Shown: in pieces, positions 7,801-15,043 of the stretch
Position numbering within the stretch: position 1 is the first letter of the stretch
Layout: each line of letters opens with the position of its first letter
NCBI GenBank assembly: GCA_934177555.1
Contig: CAKPPL010000003.1
Span: forward strand, 1-27,454
Source of the DNA: an uncultured Clostridia bacterium
GTDB lineage: Bacteria > Bacillota > Clostridia > TANB77 > CAG-508
Direction of reading: 5' to 3'
DNA: 27,454 nucleotides
The notes under the pieces: generated by a model
What the model was told of the DNA's origin: nothing
Databases searched by the model: none
Seen by the model: only the letters and a program-made list of their open reading frames with translations
Made by a program: the position numbers and the translations under genes

Positions 7801-8349
7801 TTATACACTCATGATTTCTTCTTCTTTATTTGCTAATATTTTATCAATTTCTTCTATATATTTATCTGTTATTTTTTGTATTTCTGTTTCTGCATTTTTT
7901 AATTCGTCTTCTGTTATTTCACTATTTTTTTGTTTTGATTTTGCTTCATCTATACCATCTCTTCTGATTGCTCTTATAGAAACTTTGGCTTCTTCAGCTA
8001 TTTTCTTTGTTTCTTTTACAAGTTCTTTTCTTCTCTCTTCATTTAATTCAGGAAATGCTAGTCTTATTACTTTTCCATCATTATTTGGATTTATTCCTAT
8101 GTCAGATGCTAAAATTGCTTTTTCTATTTCTTTTAATACACTAATGTCCCATGGTTGTATTACTATTAATCTTGCTTCAGGTACTGATATTCCTGCCATT
8201 TGATTAATTGGTGTTGGTGTTCCATAATAATCTATTCTGATTTTATTTAATATTGCAGGATTAGCTCTTCCTGCTCTAATTTCTGATAATTTTTCACTAT
8301 ATGCTCCTATTGATTTTTCCATTCTTTCTTTTAAATCTGTATAATCCAT
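7801..8349 (-). CDS. frr: Ribosome recycling factor
   Basis: A 182-residue factor (family about 185) that, with EF-G, splits post-termination ribosomes. Diagnostic segments include LSEIRAGRANPAILNKI, the YYGTPTPINQMA hinge, PWD, INPNNDGKVIRLAFPELN and EERRKELVK. The ATG at 8349 has AGGAGAG upstream. It follows pyrH by 21 bp, a conserved pairing in bacteria. Confidence 0.98.
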   Translation of the reverse strand: MDYTDLKERMEKSIGAYSEKLSEIRAGRANPAILNKIRIDYYGTPTPINQMAGISVPEARLIVIQPWDISVLKEIEKAILASDIGINPNNDGKVIRLAFPELNEERRKELVKETKKIAEEAKVSIRAIRRDGIDEAKSKQKNSEITEDELKNAETEIQKITDKYIEEIDKILANKEEEIMSV

Positions 8350-8370
8350 AATTTTCTCTCCTTTATATTA

Positions 8371-9078
8371 TTATGATACTATTGTACCTATTTTTTCGCC
8401 TTTAACGGCTCTTACTATATTTTCTGGATCTGCTATTCCAAAAACTAATAATGGTATATTATTATCTCTACACATTGCTGTTGCTGTTGAATCCATTACT
8501 TTTAAATCTCTATTTAATACATCTAAATATGATATTTCTTCAAACTTTATAGCATCTTTTTGAATTTTTGGATCTGCAGAATATACTGCATCAATAGCTT
8601 TTCCTAATAATATTATATCTGCTTTTATTTCTGTTGCTCTTAATACTGCTGCTGTGTCTGTTGTAAAATAAGGATGCCCTGTACCACATGCAAATATTAC
8701 TACTCTTCCTTTATCTAAATGTTTTTCTGCTTTTCTTTGAATAAATGGTTCTGCTATTTCTCTCATTTCTATAGCTGTTTGAACTCTTGAATGTACTCCT
8801 CTTACTTCTAATGCATCTTGTAATGCTAATCCATTCATTGCTGTTGCCAACATTCCCATATAATCTGCTGTAGTTCTTTCCATTTGATGTCCATTTCTGC
8901 CTCTCCAGAAGTTTCCTCCTCCAACTACTATTGCTACTTGTACTCCCATATCTACTACTTCTTTTATTTTATCACATATTTTTCCTACTACTTCTGCATT
9001 TACTCCTGTTTTTTGTTCTCCTGCAAGTGCTTCTCCACTTAATTTTAAAAGTACTCTTTTATACTTTGCCACTGACAT
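8371..9078 (-). CDS. pyrH: UMP kinase
   Basis: A 235-residue bacterial UMP kinase of the amino-acid kinase fold, which phosphorylates UMP to UDP. Motifs in order are LLKLSGEALAG near the N terminus, VGGGNFWRGR, DYMGMLATAMNGLALQDAL, FACGTGHPYFTTDTAAVLRA and TATAMCRDNNIPLLVF. The length is normal. The start ATG has AAGGA about 12 bases upstream. It heads the pyrH-frr-ispA-uppS-cdsA-rseP-pilin series. rpsB and tsf, which often precede pyrH, are not here; a DUF1836 gene is upstream instead. Confidence 0.98.
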   Translation of the reverse strand: MSVAKYKRVLLKLSGEALAGEQKTGVNAEVVGKICDKIKEVVDMGVQVAIVVGGGNFWRGRNGHQMERTTADYMGMLATAMNGLALQDALEVRGVHSRVQTAIEMREIAEPFIQRKAEKHLDKGRVVIFACGTGHPYFTTDTAAVLRATEIKADIILLGKAIDAVYSADPKIQKDAIKFEEISYLDVLNRDLKVMDSTATAMCRDNNIPLLVFGIADPENIVRAVKGEKIGTIVS

Positions 9079-9113
9079 TTTTATTCAATCCTTCCTTGTC
9101 TTTATTTTTTGTT

Positions 9114-9122
9114 ATTTTATCA
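9114..9122 (-). promoter_or_regulatory. Putative extended -10 promoter for the pyrH operon
   Basis: The minus strand reads TGATAAAAT, an extended -10 (TGnTAAAAT) about 35 bp before the pyrH start. There is no good -35 box, so this is tentative. It implies the operon may start here rather than read through from the DUF1836 gene. Confidence 0.35.
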
Positions 9123-9171
9123 CATTTATATTAAAATTAGTAGTATTTTTTCTAAATTTTCTTAACTCTTT

Positions 9172-9675
9172 TTATATATTTAAAAATGTGAATTCCACAT
9201 AAATTTTATTTGCAAATGATTGAACTACATTTTTCAATAAATATTGTTCCTGTGTCATTTTTTCGCAATTTGGAAATTCCTTTTTAGTAAATACATGTTT
9301 CATTGATACCTCTAAATTAGCACAAAATCTATTATATGCTTTTCCTGTATCATAATGTTCTATTGTTAATGAGATTAATTTTCCTATATCATTAATACTA
9401 TATACCTGTTTAAGTACACATATAACTAATAAATATGCAATATGTGTTCTATTATATTTTTTCTTATTTGGAGCAGGTATTATATTTTGTTTAACATAAT
9501 TATTTATCATTGTTTTTGTTATTATTTTCTCATCTTTATTAACTGAAAATATTCCTAAATATCTTTCTAAATAATTAACAACTTGATCCAAATATAAGTC
9601 TATATCAGGTAATTCATTCCACCTTGGCATATGATATTTTATAAACTTTTCTGATACATCTTCTTGACTTGACAT
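9172..9675 (-). CDS. DUF1836 domain protein
   Basis: A 167-residue protein recognised as DUF1836 by MPRWNELPDIDLYLDQVVNY near the N terminus, then KIITKTMINNYVKQNIIPAP and KKKYNRTHIAYLLVICVLKQ. The central part resembles a MerR-like winged helix (a 'TKTMINNYVKQ' recognition-type helix), so a DNA-binding role is plausible but not established for the family. It has no signal peptide or membrane helix. The ATG has AGAGGAAG upstream. Its promoter overlaps the terminator of the metal-efflux operon, making it an independent unit next to pyrH. Confidence 0.85.
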   Translation of the reverse strand: MSSQEDVSEKFIKYHMPRWNELPDIDLYLDQVVNYLERYLGIFSVNKDEKIITKTMINNYVKQNIIPAPNKKKYNRTHIAYLLVICVLKQVYSINDIGKLISLTIEHYDTGKAYNRFCANLEVSMKHVFTKKEFPNCEKMTQEQYLLKNVVQSFANKIYVEFTFLNI

Positions 9676-9702
9676 TTTTCTTCCTCTTTCTTATTTTCCT
9701 TT

Positions 9703-9731
9703 ATTGTAGCAAAAAAGCCTGATATTATCAA
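9703..9731 (-). promoter_or_regulatory. Promoter of the DUF1836 gene, inside the cadA terminator
   Basis: Minus-strand TTGATA (9731-9726), a 17-bp spacer and TACAAT (9708-9703). The -35 box and most of the spacer lie within the terminator hairpin of the upstream efflux operon. Confidence 0.55.
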
Positions 9732-9738
9732 GCTTTTT
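9711..9738 (-). terminator. Terminator of the arsR-cadA operon
   Basis: On the minus strand AAAAAGCTTGAT pairs with ATCAGGCTTTTT (one G-U) around a 3-nt loop, followed by a T-run. It lies 13 bp after the ATPase stop codon. Confidence 0.85.
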
Positions 9739-9751
9739 GTTATTTTATATT

Positions 9752-11812
9752 CTATTTTAAGATTCTTAATGTGTTAAATACTGTTAAAATGGTTACACCA
9801 ACATCAGCAAATACTGCTTCCCACATTCCTCCTAATCCTATGATACTCATAAATAATATTAAGATTTTAACTCCTATTGAGAATATTAAATTTTGTTTTA
9901 TTATTCCACAAGTTTTTTTAGATATTTTAATTGCATCTAATATTTTATATATATTATCTGTCATTATAACAACATCTGAAGCTTCTATTGCAGATTCTGA
10001 ACCAATTCCTCCCATTGAAATTCCAACATCAGCTCTTGCAAGTACTGGAGAATCATTAATTCCATCTCCTACAAATGCAACTTTATATTTGTTGTATTTA
10101 TTTATTATTTTTTCTAATTCATCATATTTATCTTGTGGTAACATCTCTGATTTTATATTTTCTATTCCTATTTCTTTGCCTATTTTTTTAGCTATGTTTT
10201 TGTTGTCTCCTGTAAACATACTTGTTTTTATACCAAGTTCTCTTAATTTCTTTATTGCCTCTTTTGTTCCTTCTTTTATTGTATCTCCTAATATAATAGA
10301 ACCTATTACATTTTCTCCTACTTTTACATATATTTTAGTGGTTTCATCATTTTTTTCTTTTTTTCCTACTAATGCTGAATTTCCTACTAGAACAATTTCA
10401 TTATTGTATTTGTATGTTAACCCTTTTCCTGCTATTTCTTTGAATTCTTCAATTTTTTCATTTTCTACAGATATATTGCTATTTTTTATTATTGATTTTG
10501 CTATTGGATGGTTTGAATAACTTTCACCCATAACAGCATATTTTAGCACTTCTTCTTTTGAGTTATTTTCATATGTTTCAATATTTTGTATTTCAAATTC
10601 TCCTTTTGTTAATGTTCCTGTTTTATCAAAAACTATTTCTTTTATGTCTTTTATTGCATCAATATAGTCACTACCTTTTATTAGTATACCTTCTTTTGAT
10701 GATTTACCTATTCCTGAGAAATAACTAAGTGGTACTGATATTGCTATTGAACATGGGCATGATATTACTAAAAATATTAATGCTTTATATATACTTCCAT
10801 CTTTACTTGTATATTGTATATTTGTGAAAACTGGTAAAAATATTGCAACTATGATTGCTAATGCAATAACTATTGGCGTATATATAGATGATGCTTTATT
10901 TACAAATGTCTCTGTCTTTGCTTTTTTATCTGTTGCATTTTCAACTAATTCTAATATTCTTTTTACTGTTGAATTTTCATATTTTTCTGTTACTCTTACT
11001 TCAATAATTCCATCTACTACTATACTACCTGATAATACTTTACTTTCCTCTTGTACTTGTACTAATTTACTTTCTCCTGTTAAAGATGCTGTGTTTAAAT
11101 CTGCCATTCCTTTTATTACAATTCCATCTAATGGAACTTTTTCACCTTGTTTTACTACTATTACATCATTTATTTTTACTTCTTCTGGTTCTACTTTTTT
11201 TATTTCATTCTCAATTTTTAAATTAGCATATTCTGGTTTAATATTCATTAAATCTTTTATTGATTTTCTACTCTTATTTATTGATTTTTCTTCTAAAATT
11301 TTTCCTATTTCATATAGAATTATTACCATTAGTCCTTCCATATGTTCGCCTACAGCATATGCCCCTATACATGATATTGTTATTAAAAAATTTTCATTTA
11401 TTTTTTTACTATTTATTAACATTTTTATTGCATTTGTTGCTGTTCTATAAAGTAATATTACATAACCTATTATTATAAAAATATTTGATATTTGCTCTGG
11501 TAGTTTTGCATAAAATCCTATACCTGCAACTAAAATTCCTATTATCAATCTTATAATTTGATTTTTAATTTTATTTTCTTCTTTATCTTCTTTTTGTGAG
11601 TTTGCATCTATCATTTCTACATCTGGTTCTTGCTCTTTTACAGCTTTTCTTACTTCTTCAATGCTTACATCTTCTGTTTCATATGTTAATTTTAGTTTTG
11701 CAAAATTAACATTAACATTATATAATTTAGGATTTTGTTGTAATTTTTCTTGAATTTCATTTGCACAAGCTGCACAATCTAAATCTTTTAATATAAATTC
11801 ATATTTTTTCAT
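9752..11812 (-). CDS. cadA: Zn/Cd/Pb-exporting P1B-2-type ATPase
   Basis: A 686-residue P-type ATPase that exports soft divalent metals across the membrane. The N-terminal heavy-metal domain has D12-C13-A-A-C16. Next come TGES (about 245-248, actuator), the transmembrane site S-C352-P-C354, the phosphorylated D396 in DKTGTLTKG, SNHPIAKS and GDGINDSP. Near the C terminus, NLIFSIGVK (N-x7-K) and FADVGVTILTVFNTLR (D-x-G) match the P1B-2 subgroup, which transports Zn(II), Cd(II) and Pb(II). The start is ATG at 11812, eight bases from AAGGAG; a GTG at 11821 overlaps that site. It lies 14 bp after the ArsR-type regulator gene, so the two form one operon. Confidence 0.95.
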   Translation of the reverse strand: MKKYEFILKDLDCAACANEIQEKLQQNPKLYNVNVNFAKLKLTYETEDVSIEEVRKAVKEQEPDVEMIDANSQKEDKEENKIKNQIIRLIIGILVAGIGFYAKLPEQISNIFIIIGYVILLYRTATNAIKMLINSKKINENFLITISCIGAYAVGEHMEGLMVIILYEIGKILEEKSINKSRKSIKDLMNIKPEYANLKIENEIKKVEPEEVKINDVIVVKQGEKVPLDGIVIKGMADLNTASLTGESKLVQVQEESKVLSGSIVVDGIIEVRVTEKYENSTVKRILELVENATDKKAKTETFVNKASSIYTPIVIALAIIVAIFLPVFTNIQYTSKDGSIYKALIFLVISCPCSIAISVPLSYFSGIGKSSKEGILIKGSDYIDAIKDIKEIVFDKTGTLTKGEFEIQNIETYENNSKEEVLKYAVMGESYSNHPIAKSIIKNSNISVENEKIEEFKEIAGKGLTYKYNNEIVLVGNSALVGKKEKNDETTKIYVKVGENVIGSIILGDTIKEGTKEAIKKLRELGIKTSMFTGDNKNIAKKIGKEIGIENIKSEMLPQDKYDELEKIINKYNKYKVAFVGDGINDSPVLARADVGISMGGIGSESAIEASDVVIMTDNIYKILDAIKISKKTCGIIKQNLIFSIGVKILILFMSIIGLGGMWEAVFADVGVTILTVFNTLRILK

Positions 11813-11826
11813 AACCTTCACTCCTT

Positions 11827-12180
11827 TTAATTATGAGAATATCCTTCTTCTATATGTTTCTTTGTAATTTCATATAATTCTCTTATGTGTTCATCATCTA
11901 ATGAATAATAAACTATTTTTCCTTCTTTTCTAAATTTAACTAGTTTTGCTTGTTTTAATACTCTTAATTGATGTGAAATAGCTGATTGTGTTGAATTTGT
12001 TATTTCTGCTATATCTCCAACACATAATTCTGCTTCTAATAATGCACTAATTATTTTCATTCTTGTTGTATCTCCAAATACTTTAAAAACTTCTGCTATT
12101 TCGAATAATAAATCATCACTTGGCATAATTTTCTTTATTTTATTTACTTTTTTTATATCTACAATATTTTCCTGTTCCAT
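11827..12180 (-). CDS. ArsR/SmtB-family metal-sensing repressor
   Basis: A 117-residue winged-helix repressor. The recognition part is STQSAISHQLRVLKQAKLV. The alpha-3 region reads ELCVGD, with only one of the Cys residues found in CadC/ArsR. The C-terminal alpha-5 helix has D96-x-H98, then H109 and E112, exactly the spacing (+2, +11, +3) of the SmtB/CzrA zinc site. It is therefore most likely a zinc-responsive, alpha-5-site sensor that releases DNA when zinc is bound. The ATG follows AGGAGG at three to four bases. It precedes the efflux ATPase and its promoter carries a matching operator, consistent with autoregulation of the operon. Confidence 0.93.
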   Translation of the reverse strand: MEQENIVDIKKVNKIKKIMPSDDLLFEIAEVFKVFGDTTRMKIISALLEAELCVGDIAEITNSTQSAISHQLRVLKQAKLVKFRKEGKIVYYSLDDEHIRELYEITKKHIEEGYSHN

Positions 12181-12193
12181 GTTTCCTCCTTTT

Positions 12194-12213
12194 ATATGAA
12201 TAGTTGTTCATAT
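12194..12213. promoter_or_regulatory. SmtB-type operator of the metal-efflux operon
   Basis: The inverted repeat ATATGAA-N6-TTCATAT lies between the promoter and the ribosome binding site of the ArsR-family gene. The minus-strand core TGAACAACTATTCA is nearly the same as the known SmtB operator core TGAACAGTTATTCA (from memory). A bound repressor would block transcription just downstream of the start site. Confidence 0.75.
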
Positions 12214-12225
12214 GTTTATGTTTTC

Positions 12226-12254
12226 ATATTAACATTATTATATTATATTGTCAA
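12226..12254 (-). promoter_or_regulatory. Promoter of the arsR-cadA operon
   Basis: Minus-strand perfect TTGACA (12254-12249), a 17-bp spacer and TAATAT (12231-12226). The predicted start near 12219 is about 6 bp before the operator. Confidence 0.7.
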
Positions 12255-12284
12255 TAATTTAGTGCTATTTTTATAAAAAAATTT

Positions 12285-12321
12285 AAAAGTACATAGAAGT
12301 TAAAACTTCTCATGTACTTTT
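12285..12321 (-). terminator. Terminator after the short-chain dehydrogenase gene
   Basis: A long stem AAAAGTACAT-AGAAGTT/AACTTCT-CATGTACTTTT with one bulged base, followed on the minus strand by a run of seven Ts. It overlaps the last seven codons of the dehydrogenase gene. Confidence 0.85.
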
Positions 12322-13055
12322 CTTTTTTGCATATTATATGATATCTTCGCCACTAATGGTGTTGGAGCAATCTTGGCTCCCAAACGTGCCAATTTTATTT
12401 TTAAACCTGGTACTATATAAAATTTTCCTTTAAACATCTTATTTATTGCATATTTAGCAACATATTCACTGCTTTGTCCTTTTAAAGCAAATTTTACATT
12501 TGCAACATTGTTAAAATTCGTATTTACAGGACCTGGACATAATATACTTATTTGTACTTTTGAATTTTCTTTTTTTAGTTCTTCTCTTATAGATTCTGAT
12601 AATCTTACAACATATGCTTTTGTAGCATAATATGTAGCCATAAGTGGCCCTGGCATAAATCCAGCAATTGAAGCAACATTAAGAATTTTTCCTGAATTCT
12701 TATTTTTCATGTTTTTTAAATACAGTTTTGTTAGTGTATGATAAGCTACAATATTGGTATTTATCATTTGTAATTCTTTCTCTAAATTTGTCTTTGTAAA
12801 ATATCCACAATCTCCAAAACCAGCATTGTTTATTAATATATCTATATCTGGATAATCTTCATATATTTTTTTACAATTTTCTGAATTGGAAATATCCATG
12901 CTTACAACTTCTACATTAGTCTTTAATTCTTCTTTTAATGTATTTAATTTTTCTAAATCTCTTGCAACAATTATTAAATCATATCCTTTTTTGCTTAATT
13001 CTCTTGAAATATCTCTTCCTATTCCTGAAGAAGCTCCTGTTATTAATGCTTTCAT
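12300..13055 (-). CDS. Short-chain dehydrogenase/reductase
   Basis: A 251-residue classical SDR with a Rossmann fold. The cofactor loop TGASSGIG (6-13) and NNAG (76-79) are present, with the catalytic S129 in NVASIAGF and Y142-x3-K146. A basic residue after the glycine loop (R14) and ARD at 31-33 suggest NADP(H), which is inference. The region after the active site (CPGPVNTNF) and the C-terminal basic, hydrophobic part (PGLKIKLARLGAKIAP) resemble the DltE/YqjQ-like SDRs often linked to the cell envelope. The substrate is unknown. The start has AAAGGA. It is the last gene of an operon with the J-domain and phosphatase genes (gaps of 18 and 21 bp). Confidence 0.9.
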   Translation of the reverse strand: MKALITGASSGIGRDISRELSKKGYDLIIVARDLEKLNTLKEELKTNVEVVSMDISNSENCKKIYEDYPDIDILINNAGFGDCGYFTKTNLEKELQMINTNIVAYHTLTKLYLKNMKNKNSGKILNVASIAGFMPGPLMATYYATKAYVVRLSESIREELKKENSKVQISILCPGPVNTNFNNVANVKFALKGQSSEYVAKYAINKMFKGKFYIVPGLKIKLARLGAKIAPTPLVAKISYNMQKRKVHEKF

Positions 13056-13073
13056 AATTAAGTCCTTTCTATA

Positions 13074-13604
13074 TTAAAATCCTGTTTTTATTGTTTTAAC
13101 AAATGTATCTACTATTGCTTTTACAAATATATTATTATTATATAAATTTATTAAATACCTTTTAATTGGTGGGATTTGTGCTATTATAAATAATACTGCA
13201 ATTATAACAATCAATGTTATGGCAATCCTTACATATTCTTTAAATGTATATTTTTTCTTTTTTATATTAGGTACATATACATTTTGTACAGGTGGCTTTA
13301 TAGTCCTATTTGTTTTATTAATTCTGCTTTTTAAATTTTGGTTTTCTTGAAGTATTTTTCTATATTCTTCTATTGGAACTGTCTTATTATATAATTCTTT
13401 ATCATACTGATTTTTCTTATAATTATCTGATAGAACAGAATATGCCTCATTTATTTCTTTCATTTTTTCTTCATTTTCGTTTTTTTCTTGTTCATCTCTT
13501 AAATCTGGATGATATTTTTTTGCTAATGTTTTATATGCTTTTTCAATTATTTCTTGTGATGCATTTTTATCTACTTCTAATACTTCATAATATGTTTTTT
13601 TCAT
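13074..13604 (-). CDS. J-domain protein with C-terminal membrane anchor
   Basis: A 176-residue protein. Residues 4-60 are a J domain: YYEVLEVDKNAS, KYHPD with the essential H32-P33-D34, and INEAYSVLSD. A charged linker follows, then one hydrophobic helix (about 127-146, IAITLIVIIAVLFIIAQI). It lacks the Gly/Phe, zinc-finger and substrate-binding regions of DnaJ, so it is a class C J-protein that probably recruits DnaK to the membrane. The target is not evident. The ATG has GAAAGGA. It lies between the histidine phosphatase and the SDR gene. Confidence 0.9.
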   Translation of the reverse strand: MKKTYYEVLEVDKNASQEIIEKAYKTLAKKYHPDLRDEQEKNENEEKMKEINEAYSVLSDNYKKNQYDKELYNKTVPIEEYRKILQENQNLKSRINKTNRTIKPPVQNVYVPNIKKKKYTFKEYVRIAITLIVIIAVLFIIAQIPPIKRYLINLYNNNIFVKAIVDTFVKTIKTGF

Positions 13605-13625
13605 TTTATTTTCCTTTCGTACTTT

Positions 13626-14165
13626 TTATAGCTCTGCTTTTATTACTTCACAATTTTCCATTTTATAATTATCTAAATTATTATCTTTTGGTTTTCCATA
13701 CAAATATGCCTTTACGATTTTAGCTACTCCACCATGTGCAACAACTAAAACAGATTTATCTTTATATTTAGTTTTAATTTCTTCTATAAATTTTAGCACT
13801 CTTGTTTCAAACTCATATAAATCTTCTCCATTTACAATCTTAGTATTTAGGTCATAACTCCATATTTCTTTTTCACATTTTTCTGTAATAGGATTTCCTT
13901 CCATTTCTCCTAATTTTCTTTCTCTAAGTCTTTCGTCAATTATTATTGGAACATTTCTTCCTTCATTTATTATTTGTGCAGTCTGAATTGCTCTATTCAT
14001 TGGTGAACAAATCAATATATCATATTCAATATTTTTTAATTTTTCTCTAGTTTCTATTGCTTGTTTCACACCTTTTTCATTCAAATCTTTTTCTGTTTGT
14101 CCTCCTTGCATTTTTTCAGCTAGGTTCCAGTCTGTTTGTCCATGTCTGATATAATAAAATTTCAT
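13626..14165 (-). CDS. Histidine phosphatase (phosphoglycerate-mutase-like)
   Basis: A 179-residue histidine phosphatase superfamily protein: YYIRHGQTDWN with R7-H8-G9 at the N terminus, CSPMNRAIQTAQII, the acid residue region RERKLGEMEG, and the second catalytic His in VLVVAHGGVAK. The size fits the CobC/GpmB-like phosphatases rather than true glycolytic mutases; the substrate cannot be told. The start at 14165 has GGAGG six bases upstream; a more upstream in-frame start at 14204 would begin ahead of the promoter. It is the first gene of the operon. Confidence 0.88.
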   Translation of the reverse strand: MKFYYIRHGQTDWNLAEKMQGGQTEKDLNEKGVKQAIETREKLKNIEYDILICSPMNRAIQTAQIINEGRNVPIIIDERLRERKLGEMEGNPITEKCEKEIWSYDLNTKIVNGEDLYEFETRVLKFIEEIKTKYKDKSVLVVAHGGVAKIVKAYLYGKPKDNNLDNYKMENCEVIKAEL

Positions 14166-14193
14166 AATATTCCTCCATATGTAATTTATTTTG

Positions 14194-14216
14194 ATTATAC
14201 CCATTTTTTTGACTAT
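14194..14216 (-). promoter_or_regulatory. Promoter of the phosphatase/J-protein/SDR operon
   Basis: Minus-strand perfect TATAAT at 14199-14194, about 30 bp before the phosphatase start. The -35 region is weak (ATGATA with about 18-bp spacing). Confidence 0.45.
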
Positions 14217-14256
14217 ATATCATTTATATCATAAATATATTTTTTAGACAATAATT

Positions 14257-14934
14257 TTATATGCAAATATATCTTTTTATATTTTCATATTTTGAATCTC
14301 CTATTCCTTTAACATTTTTTATTTCATCTATTGAAGAAAACCTTCCATTTTCTTTTCTATAATTAATTATATTTAATGCAAGTGATGGTCCTATTCCGGG
14401 TAATGTTTCTAATTCTGTTTGTGTAGCATTATTAATATTAATTAAATCATTATTTTCTTTATTTTCACTTGTATTTTTTATAATTGTCTCTTCACTTTGA
14501 TTATCATTAGAATTGGTTATTATATAGTTAAACTTTTCATTTTCCTCAATTTGTTGTTTATTAGGAATACTCAGCTTAATTCCATCTTGTAATTCATATA
14601 CCATATTTATTTCTGATATATCTGCATTTTCTGTTAGTCCACCTGCTGCTTCTATAGCATCACTTATTCTTGCTCCATTGTTTAAAATTACTATCCCATT
14701 ATTTTTTACCTCTCCTGTAACATATACATATATTTTATTTTCTTCTATTGTATCATCTTCTATTTTATTATCTTTTTTAGTTTCAATTATCTCATCATCG
14801 TTTTCTTCTAAATTAGTATTTTCAATTACTATATTATTTTGAGATGTTTTTTGTTCTATCATGAAATATATACCTGATATTATTGTAATAATAGCTATTA
14901 TACATATCAGAATATTTTTCTTTAAAAATTCCAT
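14257..14934 (-). CDS. comEA: ComEA-like competence DNA-binding protein
   Basis: A 225-residue membrane-anchored protein. There is one N-terminal helix (about residues 7-26, ILICIIAIITIISGIYF), then an acidic linker, and an SLBB domain (about 65-125, with YVTGEVKNNGIVILNNGARI and AIEAAGGLT). Last comes a C-terminal double helix-hairpin-helix DNA-binding domain: ININNATQTELETLPGIGPS and FSSIDEIKNVKGIG. ComEA binds incoming double-stranded DNA outside the membrane during transformation. The ATG at 14934 has AAAGGAGG; an in-frame TTG at 14949 overlaps that site. comEC is not adjacent. Together with the prepilin gene it hints at natural competence, without proof. Confidence 0.92.
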   Translation of the reverse strand: MEFLKKNILICIIAIITIISGIYFMIEQKTSQNNIVIENTNLEENDDEIIETKKDNKIEDDTIEENKIYVYVTGEVKNNGIVILNNGARISDAIEAAGGLTENADISEINMVYELQDGIKLSIPNKQQIEENEKFNYIITNSNDNQSEETIIKNTSENKENNDLININNATQTELETLPGIGPSLALNIINYRKENGRFSSIDEIKNVKGIGDSKYENIKRYICI

Positions 14935-14978
14935 ATATCCTCCTTTCAAAAATTAATTAAAATTTAATGCAATTTTTC

Positions 14979-15007
14979 TTGAAATTTATTTGCAAATACT
15001 GTATGAT
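14979..15007 (+). promoter_or_regulatory. Promoter of the D,D-carboxypeptidase gene
   Basis: TTGAAA (14979-14984), a 17-bp spacer and TATGAT (15002-15007), about 36 bp before the ATG. It lies in the divergent gap with comEA. Confidence 0.6.
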
Positions 15008-15043
15008 ATTTCTACTAAACTAAATAAGGAGTATCAATAACCA

